A stretch of DNA of 7,952 nt from an uncultured Prevotellaceae bacterium (GTDB lineage: Bacteria > Bacteroidota > Bacteroidia > Bacteroidales > Bacteroidaceae). The position numbers were made by a program, and so were the translations under genes. Below, piece by piece: positions 1 to 7,032 of the stretch. The stretch covers positions 1-7,952 of the forward strand of contig CAMZHB010000066.1 of NCBI GenBank assembly GCA_947306605.1, written 5' to 3'. Every line of letters starts with the position of its first letter. The first letter of the stretch is position 1. Below the pieces are notes generated by a model. The model did no database searches, was not told the DNA's origin, and worked only from the letters and a program-made list of their open reading frames with translations.

Positions 1-250
1 GGTCTTTGAGAGCCGTCAGCACGTCGAGGCGGTATCCCTCGAGGTTGGGGATGGGGGAGCCGGGGCCTACCCACAGTCCGCCGTAGATGCAGGAACCCAG
101 GTGTTCGGCAAACTGGCCGTAGATTTCTTTGTTGATTTTAGTTTTGCCCTGATCGGCATGGATGCGGACTTGTACGTCGCCGGCTTGCAGGGACAGCAGT
201 GGCAGCGTAAGCATTGCTGCCAGTAAGATACTGTTTCTGAGATGTTTCAT
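1..250 (-). CDS. GH51 alpha-L-arabinofuranosidase, N-terminal fragment
   Basis: The gene begins at the ATG at 250 and runs off the left edge after 83 residues. The first 23 or so residues (MKHLRNSILLAAMLTLPLLS then LQA) form a signal peptide with a short basic start, a hydrophobic core and a likely cut after LQA, so the enzyme should be exported. The mature part opens with VQVRIHADQG, then INKEIYGQFAEHLG, CIYGGLWVG and SPIPN. These match the conserved start of GH51 arabinofuranosidases (family knowledge), which remove L-arabinose from arabinan or arabinoxylan. The catalytic acid/base and nucleophile glutamates lie downstream and cannot be checked. No Shine-Dalgarno sequence is visible, as is usual in Bacteroidetes. 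It is separated from rprY by 272 bp that hold a terminator and a repeat, so it is probably its own transcription unit. Whether it belongs to a larger polysaccharide locus cannot be seen. Confidence 0.9.
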   Translation of the reverse strand, partial: MKHLRNSILLAAMLTLPLLSLQAGDVQVRIHADQGKTKINKEIYGQFAEHLGSCIYGGLWVGPGSPIPNLEGYRLDVLTALKD

Positions 251-285
251 TGAATAAAATCTGTTTGTGCGCTTGAATTGTGGGA

Positions 286-293
286 TAAAGTTA
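286..293 (-). promoter_or_regulatory. Weak candidate -7 box for the arabinofuranosidase gene
   Basis: On the minus strand this reads TAACTTTA, seven of eight positions of the Bacteroidetes -7 consensus TAnnTTTG. It lies 35 bp upstream of the ATG at 250, a sensible distance. No convincing TTTG -33 box was found 19-21 bp further upstream, so the gene may have a weak or activator-dependent promoter, or this may be chance. Confidence 0.3.
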
Positions 294-351
294 GTCATTT
301 AGGCTGGAATAGGAGGGATTTGGAGGTTGTTTTTTTGCGGGTTTGCGGAAC

Positions 352-405
352 AAGGCCGGACTTCGGCGCGACAAGGCGGCGTTTCGGAGATTAGAAACGC
401 CGCCT
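352..405 (+). repeat. Palindromic intergenic repeat, copy 1
   Basis: A 15-base box (AAGGCCGGACTTCGG, 352-366) is followed by a perfect 12-bp inverted repeat (374-385 with 394-405, 8-base loop). The same arrangement, in the opposite orientation, occurs at 6136-6189. Aligned by eye without gaps, about 40 of 54 positions agree, including 14 of 15 in the box and the whole second stem arm. It lies between the rprY terminator and the arabinofuranosidase promoter and encodes nothing convincing. It looks like a REP-like dispersed element; no family is recognised. Confidence 0.65.
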
Positions 406-460
406 CAGAATTTTGAAGCGGCGTTTCGGTTTTCCGGAGGCTGTGGATTGCGGCGGGGAT

Positions 461-496
461 AAAACGAAGGCGTCCGCTTCATTGCGGGCGCCTTCG
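461..496 (-). terminator. Intrinsic terminator of the rprX-rprY operon
   Basis: Read on the minus strand, a 13-bp stem (496-484 with 477-465, one G-U pair, 6-base loop) is followed directly by TTTT (464-461). It starts 26 bp past the rprY stop codon and faces the right way to end the operon. It is G+C-rich with a short T-run, so termination may be incomplete. No T-run follows on the plus strand, so it is not clearly bidirectional. Confidence 0.75.
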
Positions 497-522
497 GAAA
501 TATACGGTGAATAAATTCTTTG

Positions 523-1221
<699 letters not shown>

Positions 1222-1226
1222 AGTTC

Positions 1227-2750
1227 TTAGTCTTTAATGATGGGTAATATGATAATAAATTTTGTTCCTTTGCCGAATTCGCTTTCAGCGTGTATGGTGC
1301 CGTGCATGGCGGTGATGATGCCCTTGACGTAGGCCAGGCCGAGGCCGAAGCCTTTCACGTTGTGGAGATTGCCGGTGTGCACGCGGTAGAATTTGTCGAA
1401 GACCTTCTTGAGGTTTTCTTTCTTGATGCCGACGCCGTTGTCGGTGATGGTGATGTGGAGCTTGTCGTGCTCGTTGAAGGTGGCCACGGAGAGGTGGAAG
1501 TCCACGTCCTCGCGGCGGTATTTCACGGCGTTGTCCATCAGGTTGAACAGCACGTTGGTCATGTGCATCTGGTCGCCGAAGATGACGGAGTCGGTGGCCC
1601 GTATGTCGGTGTCGAGGGTGCCGCCCAGCTGCTTCACCTTGATGCCGAAGGTGTCGGCCGCGTCGGTCACCAGTTTGTTGGCATCGATTTCCTTGTTCTT
1701 GTACTGCACCTTGCGTCCTTCGAAGACTGATGTCTGCAACACCTTTTCGATGAGCATGCGCAGGCGTTTGGTCTCGTCGCTGATGATGCCGCTGAGGTGG
1801 GCGGTCATCTTTTCCGTCTTTGGCACGGCGGGGTCGAGCAGCATCTGTGTGGCCAACGAAATGCTCGAGACGGGCGTCTTGAGCTCATGGGTCATGTTGT
1901 TGATGAAATCGTTCTTTATCTCGCTGATGCGCTTCTGACGGAAGATGATGACGATGGTGAAGAGGAACGTGATGAACAGGATGAGGGTAAAGATGATGGC
2001 TGGCAACAACAGTTTGACACTACGGAAGATGTAACGCTGCATGTCGGGGAAGTGAATGAGCAGGATACCGGTGTTCTGTGGTGGATTGTTGGGCATGAGT
2101 ACCTGCTTGTAGGCCTGGTCCTCGCCTTTTGAGGAATAATCAGGGCAGGTGTAGAGCACCGTGCCCGAGCGTGAGGTGACGCGGAAATGATAGGGCAAGG
2201 TCACACCGTTGCGCTTCAGCTCGGACTTCAGCCGCTGGTCGAGGGCCTTGAAGTTGACGGTTTCCTCAATGGGCTTTTCGCTTTGCGTGTAAAGGATGTC
2301 GTAGATGACCTTGTCGAGCAGGACGCGCTGGTAAAGGTAGCGCGAACGCAGCTCGTTGCGCATCTGCTGCGACACATTGTAGAAGGAGCGGAGGTTGGGC
2401 ATCTTTAGGAACAGACCGTTCTGCCCTGCGTTCATGCGCCCTTTCGTGGTGTCGGCGGATGCTGTCAGAAAATCTTGGTGGATACCCAACGAACCTCCCT
2501 GCAACATCGGGTCCGTGGCCAACTGTACCGTGTCGGGCAGGTTACTGGCCACGTCGGCGCGCAGGGCTTTCATGGTCTCGTCCATTTCCAATTGGCGTGC
2601 CACGTGGGTCAGGCTACGCTCCACACTGCTGTTGAACTGTTCGCGGTGCAGACGGAGCATCTGCTCGAAGTAACGTAACTGAAGCACTAATAGCGCACAG
2701 AAACTGATGCCCATCACGATGGCTATTATCCAAATGGTCCGCTTTTTCAT
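1227..2750 (-). CDS. rprX: Membrane sensor histidine kinase, RprX-like
   Basis: This 507-residue protein has a first membrane segment at about 6-27, an extracytoplasmic region of about 215 residues with no recognised sensor fold, and a second membrane segment at about 247-270. The cytoplasmic kinase core follows: H288 in the H box (NNMTHELKTP), the N box NLMDNAVKYR (403-412), the G1 box DNGVGI (437-442), the F box FDKFYR (451-456) and the G2 box GFGLGLAY (467-474). All residues needed for ATP binding and autophosphorylation appear intact. There is no obvious HAMP domain; the second membrane helix leads almost directly into the H-box helix. It is first in a two-gene operon with the RprY-like regulator, the same order as in Bacteroides rprXY. 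The signal it senses cannot be read from the sequence. A near-consensus promoter sits directly against the start codon. Confidence 0.92.
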   Translation of the reverse strand: MKKRTIWIIAIVMGISFCALLVLQLRYFEQMLRLHREQFNSSVERSLTHVARQLEMDETMKALRADVASNLPDTVQLATDPMLQGGSLGIHQDFLTASADTTKGRMNAGQNGLFLKMPNLRSFYNVSQQMRNELRSRYLYQRVLLDKVIYDILYTQSEKPIEETVNFKALDQRLKSELKRNGVTLPYHFRVTSRSGTVLYTCPDYSSKGEDQAYKQVLMPNNPPQNTGILLIHFPDMQRYIFRSVKLLLPAIIFTLILFITFLFTIVIIFRQKRISEIKNDFINNMTHELKTPVSSISLATQMLLDPAVPKTEKMTAHLSGIISDETKRLRMLIEKVLQTSVFEGRKVQYKNKEIDANKLVTDAADTFGIKVKQLGGTLDTDIRATDSVIFGDQMHMTNVLFNLMDNAVKYRREDVDFHLSVATFNEHDKLHITITDNGVGIKKENLKKVFDKFYRVHTGNLHNVKGFGLGLAYVKGIITAMHGTIHAESEFGKGTKFIIILPIIKD

Positions 2751-2757
2751 CTCAATG

Positions 2758-2788
2758 CAAAGGTAGTCACACCTTTTTTAGCCACAAA
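2758..2788 (-). promoter_or_regulatory. Near-consensus Bacteroidetes promoter of rprX-rprY
   Basis: On the minus strand TTTG (2788-2785) is followed after exactly 19 bp by TACCTTTG (2765-2758), matching the primary-sigma consensus TTTG-N19-21-TAnnTTTG in full. Only seven bases separate the -7 box from the rprX ATG at 2750, so transcription should begin at or within a few bases of the start codon. Confidence 0.8.
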
Positions 2789-2829
2789 ATGTTAATTTCC
2801 GCTTTTCGCCGATAAGACTGAATCTTTAA

Positions 2830-2858
2830 CGAAATCGCGGCATTAAGTTGCGATTTTG
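2830..2858. promoter_or_regulatory. Inverted repeat upstream of the rprX promoter
   Basis: CGAAATCGC at 2830-2838 pairs with GCGATTTTG at 2850-2858: nine pairs, one of them G-U, around an 11-base centre. It lies about 42 bp beyond the -33 box of rprX, so it could be a regulator site such as one for autoregulation. No T-run follows on the minus strand, so it is a poor terminator for the gene ending at 2980. The function is inferred only from position. Confidence 0.3.
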
Positions 2859-2866
2859 ACAACTAA

Positions 2867-2971
2867 AAAGAAAGAAAAAGCCGCTGAAGTGTCAATTTTT
2901 GGAATTGCAACGTTAAATCGTTAAGACACTGCTACGTCTCCGGCTTGCCGAAACGTTAGACAAAATTGACA
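2867..2971 (-). terminator. Possible branched terminator behind the outer-membrane gene
   Basis: Starting 9 bp past the stop codon of the upstream gene, TGTCAATTTT (2971-2962) is perfectly complementary to AAAATTGACA (2899-2890), 62 bases apart. Smaller complementary stretches lie inside, for example CGG/CCG at 2950-2941 and AACG/CGTT near 2910-2925. Ten bases past the closing arm comes a T-rich run, TTTTTCTTTCTTTTT (2879-2865 region). The layout suits a multi-branched RNA ending in a U-rich tract. The stem is A+T-rich and the loop long, so it is weaker evidence than a compact hairpin. Confidence 0.3.
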
Positions 2972-2979
2972 AACATGTC

Positions 2980-5922
2980 TTATGGTTGGTTACGTTCGCG
3001 CTTGGGCTTCATCTGGAAGCGGTAGATGGCGTGGAGGAGCACATAGCTTGGCAGGCTGTTGCGGTAGGTTTCGAAGCGTCCTTGCGTGTTGAGCGTCTGC
3101 GTCAGGTTGGAGAGTTGGTGCAGGATGTCGAAGCCGTCGAGCATGAGTGTCACGTTCTGTTTTGTGAAGCGTTTCGAGAGCCGGGCGTTCCATACCAGGT
3201 CGTTCGTGTTGGCCGAAGGCAGGTCGTAGCCGCGCCGGCTGTACATGGTCAGGTCGGTGGACAATTGTATGTTTAACGGCAGTTCCACAGTGCCTGTCAA
3301 CCCGTAGTTGAAGTCCCACACGTTGACATTCGTGAACTGTTCACGCCGTGAGCGGGCACCGTCCCAAGTGCCATTGGCACGCAGGCTCACAGTGGATTTG
3401 CCCAGTTTGTATTCCAGTTTTAAGTTTTCAGCCAGTCCTGTCGTTTTCACTGCCGACCGTTTGGGGTCGTACACATCGCTTTTGCTGTCGGCCATGAGAT
3501 CCACACCGTGCGTGTATCTGGCATCAGTGTAGGTGGAAAGCGTTAGGCGTTTGGCTTTGTCAAGTGGCAAGCTGTACTTAAAATCCACACCGAGTGTCCA
3601 GTTGCCGTTCACGTTGTCGGGTCGCCAGGTGCGCACGCCGATCTGATGGTCGTAGCCGTAGGCCATGGCCAGGGCATTGTGGGTGATGTTGTAGCTGGCA
3701 CCCAAATTCCATTGGTGCTGAGTCTTCTTGATATTGTTCCAGAGGCGGTAGGTCAAGGTGTGTTTCGTGGCTGTCTGCTGTTGCGGGTTGCCGAGGTAGA
3801 TGTTGAGGGGGTCGGCGGTGTTAGTCAGCGACAGCAGGTTGACCATGTCAGGCTGGTAGATATTGGTGAAGTAGCGGAAGACCATGCCGTGCTGGTAATG
3901 GTCCCAGTTGTGTGTCACGCGGACGTTGGGCTGCACTTCCGTGAAGTTCCGTTTTGTGCGGCCGTTGTAGGTGTCGCGGATGTAGTCCATCTGTTCACTG
4001 ACGAGTCTGATGTTGAGCCACGCGGTGACTTGAGTCCAATGTTTCTCCGTGTTCTGATAGGTGTTCCATTGTTCTTTCAACTGAAACTCGTGTGCCGTTC
4101 TTGTTGTGTGTCGCCAGGCGCTGTTCATCATGTCGAGCGTCTGCATGCGCCAATCAGTCGTTGAGGGCAACTCGTCCACGTCGTGCCCGTTGCCGGTTCC
4201 CCAGCCGTCGAGGGCGTCGAGACGGTGGAGCGGGTTCTTGTCGTGCCAACGGGAGTGGGACAGGCTGTATTGCGGGGCCAGCGTCAGGTTGCCGGGGAAC
4301 AGGAAATAGTAGGCCGCGGCGGCGGTGTACTCCTGGCTGTGGTGGCTGCGGTCGTAGTAGTTGTGGCGGTAGTCGGCCGGTGTGGCCGGATTCTTGGGAT
4401 AGTCGTAAAGGTGGGAGGCAAATTGTTCACTCGTCTGTCCGGTGAGTTCCATGTAGACTGTGAGGAACAGGATGTCCGACCCCATCGTTTTGATGCTCGC
4501 CTGTGGTCTGACGCCGAAGGTGTAGTTTTGTCCCTTGTCCAAGGTTTGGCTCAGCGTGCGGTTCAGGGCCGAGCGCCGCAGCAGGGCTCCGGCGTTTATC
4601 TGACGCATGGAGTCGAGCAGGGCCGTGCCGTAGCCGAAGGGGTTGTCGGCGAATGTGGCGGCCACGTTGTCGTTGCCGTTGCGCCAGTGGTTGTAGCTGA
4701 GGTGCCAGTTGAATTCCTGTCTGGCAATGGCGTCCTTGCCCCATTCCCATTCGTGGTTCGTTTGGAAATTGGTGGTGCGGGTGCGGCTCAGGCTTTCGCC
4801 GCGTTGGAACGTGTTGCCTTCGGTCAGGAAGTTCTCGCCGCTGGTCGAGCTGCGGTAGTCGCCGCCGCTGTGTTGCGCCTCGGCGCTGCCGTTGAGTTTG
4901 AAGCGTTGCTGGCGGTCTTTGATCATATAGTTTGCCCCTGCCATCTTTGTGGCCAAGTGGCCGCCCGGCATCTCTTCCGGTGTCCATCCGCCGTTTTCGC
5001 CCGGACGCCGTCGGTCGTTCAGGTTGTTCAGGTTGGCGAAGAGGCTCACCGTGCTGTGGTCGGTGAAGCGCATGGCGAAGAGACGGCCCAGGTAGCGGTC
5101 CTTCGTGCCGGCGCCGGCTTCGAGGTTGGTCATCCACCCCGTGTTGTATTCTTTCTTCAGACGGATGTTCATTGTCAGTTCCTTCTCGCCCACGTCGCGT
5201 CCGGCAAATTCCGACAGTTTGTCGCGTTTGCGATAGACCTGCAGGTCCTTCACCGTGTAGGCCGGCAGGTTGTCGAGCATCAGCTGGTGGTTGCCCTTGA
5301 AGAAGTCTTCGCCGTTGAGTGTCAGGCTTTCCACTTTCTCGCCGTTCACTTTGATTTCACCGTCGGCGTTCAGTTCTGCGCCGGGCAGCTGGCGGATGAG
5401 CGCGTCGAGCATGGAGCCTTCGGAGAGGTTGAACGCGTCGGCGTTGTAGACCACGGTGTCGCCGCGCGAGTAGAATTTGATTTTCGTGGCTTTCACCGCG
5501 GCACCGCCCAACTGCACTTCCTTCGGCTTGCGTTTGATGACGATGTCGGCCATGCGGTGCAGGAATTTTCTTCCCCGGAATTCAGGCACAACCATCGGTA
5601 CCCACGTCGCTTCGTAACCTTCTTTCTCCACGCGCAGCAGCCACAGCCCGCCCGACTTCGGGGGATAGAATGCATATACATTGGACAGGGACCCCACGTT
5701 CCAGTCAGGGTCGGTCAAGGCCGTGTCAATCACCGTACTGTCGGCCGTGCAGCGGCAGAGGCGCACGTGCGGGACGGGCTTGCGGGTCACGTGGTCCACC
5801 ACGATGCCGTAGGCAATGTGCCTGTTGTCTTGCCCCTGTGCCGCCAAAGGGCAGGCCAAGAAGAACGCGGCCAGGCACGCACCGGCCAGACGGTATACAT
5901 TCCGGATGATGATATGTCTCAT
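2980..5922 (-). CDS. Outer-membrane beta-barrel protein, TonB-receptor-like
   Basis: This protein of about 980 residues has an N-terminal signal peptide (MRHIIIRNVYRLAGACLAAF onward, cut near LAAQG at about 26-30). A carboxypeptidase-D-regulatory-like beta-sandwich follows at about 36-135, then a plug-like domain at about 136-230 with KATKIKFYSRGDTVVYNADA and LTLNGEDFFKG. The remaining 700 or so residues alternate short hydrophobic, aromatic-rich strands with polar loops, as in a barrel. This domain order fits the Bacteroidetes outer-membrane beta-barrel family (the PF14905-type group) often labelled TonB-dependent receptor. The substrate is unknown and no SusD-like partner is adjacent. The last strand ends in IYRF, followed by an 11-residue basic, polar tail. 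I chose the ATG at 5922; a GTG at 5934 is in frame but would only add MTSN before the signal peptide. It appears to be transcribed alone, from a promoter about 100 bp upstream. Confidence 0.85.
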   Translation of the reverse strand: MRHIIIRNVYRLAGACLAAFFLACPLAAQGQDNRHIAYGIVVDHVTRKPVPHVRLCRCTADSTVIDTALTDPDWNVGSLSNVYAFYPPKSGGLWLLRVEKEGYEATWVPMVVPEFRGRKFLHRMADIVIKRKPKEVQLGGAAVKATKIKFYSRGDTVVYNADAFNLSEGSMLDALIRQLPGAELNADGEIKVNGEKVESLTLNGEDFFKGNHQLMLDNLPAYTVKDLQVYRKRDKLSEFAGRDVGEKELTMNIRLKKEYNTGWMTNLEAGAGTKDRYLGRLFAMRFTDHSTVSLFANLNNLNDRRRPGENGGWTPEEMPGGHLATKMAGANYMIKDRQQRFKLNGSAEAQHSGGDYRSSTSGENFLTEGNTFQRGESLSRTRTTNFQTNHEWEWGKDAIARQEFNWHLSYNHWRNGNDNVAATFADNPFGYGTALLDSMRQINAGALLRRSALNRTLSQTLDKGQNYTFGVRPQASIKTMGSDILFLTVYMELTGQTSEQFASHLYDYPKNPATPADYRHNYYDRSHHSQEYTAAAAYYFLFPGNLTLAPQYSLSHSRWHDKNPLHRLDALDGWGTGNGHDVDELPSTTDWRMQTLDMMNSAWRHTTRTAHEFQLKEQWNTYQNTEKHWTQVTAWLNIRLVSEQMDYIRDTYNGRTKRNFTEVQPNVRVTHNWDHYQHGMVFRYFTNIYQPDMVNLLSLTNTADPLNIYLGNPQQQTATKHTLTYRLWNNIKKTQHQWNLGASYNITHNALAMAYGYDHQIGVRTWRPDNVNGNWTLGVDFKYSLPLDKAKRLTLSTYTDARYTHGVDLMADSKSDVYDPKRSAVKTTGLAENLKLEYKLGKSTVSLRANGTWDGARSRREQFTNVNVWDFNYGLTGTVELPLNIQLSTDLTMYSRRGYDLPSANTNDLVWNARLSKRFTKQNVTLMLDGFDILHQLSNLTQTLNTQGRFETYRNSLPSYVLLHAIYRFQMKPKRERNQP

Positions 5923-6019
5923 GTTTGATGTCACGTTCCGTTGTGGCTGTCTTACATATATAAAACGCAGTGCATGCCGTTTTGTAACATTTTGGACACC
6001 ACTTTTTGTTTTTAGCCTG

Positions 6020-6027
6020 CAAATTTA
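6020..6027 (-). promoter_or_regulatory. Candidate -7 box of the outer-membrane gene
   Basis: TAAATTTG on the minus strand fits TAnnTTTG fully. No clean TTTG lies 19-21 bp upstream. Transcription would start near 6013-6015, giving a leader of about 90 bases. That leader contains a hairpin at 5962-5983 (AAAAC/GTTTT plus GCA/TGC with one bulged base). Confidence 0.5.
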
Positions 6028-6135
6028 CGTAAAAATTTAAGTCGAAGGAAGGGAATTTTGTCAAGGTTTTTTATCCGAAAACAAGGCGTTCTGTAACCCG
6101 TTGATTTTCATGGGAAGCCAAATCTGGCAAATTAA

Positions 6136-6189
6136 AGGCGGCGTTTCGAAATCTCGAGACGCCGTTTCTGCGGCCCGAAGTCCGACCTT
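6136..6189 (-). repeat. Palindromic intergenic repeat, copy 2
   Basis: Read on the minus strand it starts with AAGGTCGGACTTCGG (6189-6175), then a 10-bp stem (6164-6155 with 6148-6139, one G-U pair, 6-base loop) ending in GAAACGCCGCCT. It matches copy 1 at 352-405 over its whole length without gaps, in inverted orientation, about 5.8 kb away. The box differs at one base. The stem has kept its pairing although its loop and first arm have diverged from copy 1, which hints that structure is maintained. It lies in the 386-bp gap between marR and the outer-membrane gene, just past the marR terminator. Confidence 0.65.
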
Positions 6190-6232
6190 TGAACTCCGGA
6201 ATGCGGCCTCTGTCGGGAAAACGTCAAAAGAC

Positions 6233-6269
6233 CGTCCGCCCGCCTTGCTTCGGGCAGGGTGGGCGGACG
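6233..6269 (-). terminator. Intrinsic terminator of the MarR-family gene
   Basis: CGTCCGCCC (6233-6241) and GGGCGGACG (6261-6269) form a perfect 9-bp stem that extends inward by three more pairs (one G-U). On the minus strand it is followed by GTCTTTTGACGTTTT. It starts 39 bp past the MarR stop codon. The T-tract is interrupted, so strength is uncertain, but the stem is very stable. Confidence 0.7.
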
Positions 6270-6308
6270 ATGGAGGACGAATTATATAAATAATGTACGC
6301 GCGCGAGG

Positions 6309-6830
6309 TCAGTGGCGCAGTCCTTTGTTCTTGCGCAGGTTGTAGAACTTCATGAGTTCGGCGATTTCCTCGGGCGGCGTGACGTGGTCGTGCTGCTTAA
6401 GGTTGTCGAGCACGGTGTTGAGGCTGCTCTGCGTGGTGCTGACCTGTTCGTTGGTGAGCCCTTTGAGGGCGGCGCGCAGAGTGCGTGAGGCGATGTAGAG
6501 ACCTTTGTCGCGTATGGCAAGTCCCTTGCGCGTCATGCGCAGGTAGTTGGAACGCCAGTCGACGCGGGCTTTGAAACGCTCGAGGACGCCTTCGCTCTCA
6601 AGTTGGTCGACGAGGCGGGTCATGGTGGCTTTGCTGAACGAGGTGTCGTCGCAGATTTGCTGTTGTGTGGCGACCTCGCGCATGCTCAGGGTGAGCAGCA
6701 CGTTCCATTGTTCGGCGGTGAGGGGTACTTGGGCTTTGGCGAAGTTTTCGCTCAGTTTGCGGTTGAAAGCGTCGGCCACTTTGCCGTTCATCAGGGCGAA
6801 TACCAAACGGTAATCTATACTGGTGTCCAT
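6309..6830 (-). CDS. MarR-family transcriptional regulator
   Basis: This 173-residue protein has the MarR layout: N-terminal dimerisation helix (about 6-32), winged helix-turn-helix (about 38-104) and C-terminal dimerisation helices (about 105-165). Within the DNA-binding part are LTAEQWNVLLTL, the recognition helix SFSKATMTRLVDQLESEGVL (64-83) and the wing with D91 and R93 in ARVDWRSNYLRMTRKG, the usual D-x-R signature. Such proteins bind DNA as dimers, usually repress neighbouring genes, and often release DNA on binding a phenolic or other small ligand (family knowledge). It is divergent from the chorismatase-like gene at 7033, with 202 bp between the start codons, making that gene its most likely target along with itself. 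The start ATG at 6830 follows an A-rich leader with no Shine-Dalgarno sequence. The specific subfamily is not recognised. Confidence 0.92.
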   Translation of the reverse strand: MDTSIDYRLVFALMNGKVADAFNRKLSENFAKAQVPLTAEQWNVLLTLSMREVATQQQICDDTSFSKATMTRLVDQLESEGVLERFKARVDWRSNYLRMTRKGLAIRDKGLYIASRTLRAALKGLTNEQVSTTQSSLNTVLDNLKQHDHVTPPEEIAELMKFYNLRKNKGLRH

Positions 6831-6855
6831 GGATAGGTTTTCTTTGTTTCAGCTG

Positions 6856-6863
6856 CAAAGTTA
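6856..6863 (-). promoter_or_regulatory. Proximal promoter -7 box of the MarR-family gene
   Basis: TAACTTTG on the minus strand fits TAnnTTTG fully and lies 25 bp upstream of the ATG. The expected -33 position holds a T-rich stretch but no exact TTTG. Confidence 0.6.
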
Positions 6864-6902
6864 ATGAAAAGTATCGGAAGAAAAAGAGTTTACAAACAAA
6901 AA

Positions 6903-6938
6903 GTTTCTGAAGAAACATTATTGAAACATTTCTGAAAC
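6903..6938. promoter_or_regulatory. GAAAC array, candidate operator in the divergent promoter region
   Basis: GAAAC occurs at 6912, 6923 and 6934, an exact 11-bp period, each followed by an A+T-rich spacer (ATTATT, ATTTCT, TAATTT). An inverted copy, GTTTC, lies at 6903-6907 and forms the near-palindrome GTTCT-type pair GTTTCT/AGAAAC (6903-6908 with 6911-6916). The array lies between the marR and rid-like promoters. Binding by the MarR protein is inferred from position only. Confidence 0.45.
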
Positions 6939-6960
6939 TAATTTTCCAGCATTAAATTAC

Positions 6961-6968
6961 CAAATATA
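6961..6968 (-). promoter_or_regulatory. Possible distal -7 box of the MarR-family gene
   Basis: TATATTTG on the minus strand fits TAnnTTTG, with TTCG (three of four) 19 bp upstream at 6991-6988. A transcript from here would start near 6955 and run through the GAAAC array, so an array-bound protein could block it. The stretch is A+T-rich and chance is a real possibility. Confidence 0.25.
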
Positions 6969-7006
6969 TAGTAGGCAGAGTGGTGGGCGAATTGTGGAAA
7001 AAGTTG

Positions 7007-7014
7007 TATCTTTG
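7007..7014 (+). promoter_or_regulatory. Promoter -7 box of the chorismatase-like gene
   Basis: TATCTTTG fits TAnnTTTG fully and lies 18 bp upstream of the ATG at 7033, so the leader should be only about 12-15 bases. No TTTG is present 19-21 bp upstream (that part is G-rich), which would suit a promoter needing help from a bound regulator. Confidence 0.6.
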
Positions 7015-7032
7015 TCAGCAAATAGATAAATA

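Noticed and set aside
5820..5880. Lipobox (FLAC) in the signal peptide of the outer-membrane protein
   Set aside because: The cysteine is not in a good lipobox and is followed by more hydrophobic residues and a better signal peptidase I site at LAAQG; a barrel of this type is not expected to be a lipoprotein.
4183..5928. 581-codon open frame on the plus strand, antisense to the outer-membrane gene
   Set aside because: The translation is rich in V, G, A, H and Q without any domain pattern, as expected opposite a G+C-biased gene. The minus-strand frame has a signal peptide and family motifs.
5923..5934. GTG start four codons before the chosen start of the outer-membrane gene
   Set aside because: ATG at 5922 gives a more typical signal peptide beginning MRH; the extension adds only four polar residues and has no ribosome binding site.
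6101..6289. 62-codon plus-strand frame between the outer-membrane gene and marR
   Set aside because: It crosses the palindromic repeat and the terminator hairpin and has no promoter or family resemblance.
6912..6944. GAAAC repeats as a CRISPR or plasmid-type iteron origin
   Set aside because: The units are only 11 bp with three copies and no spacers of CRISPR size, and no replication protein or CRISPR gene is nearby; a regulator site is simpler.
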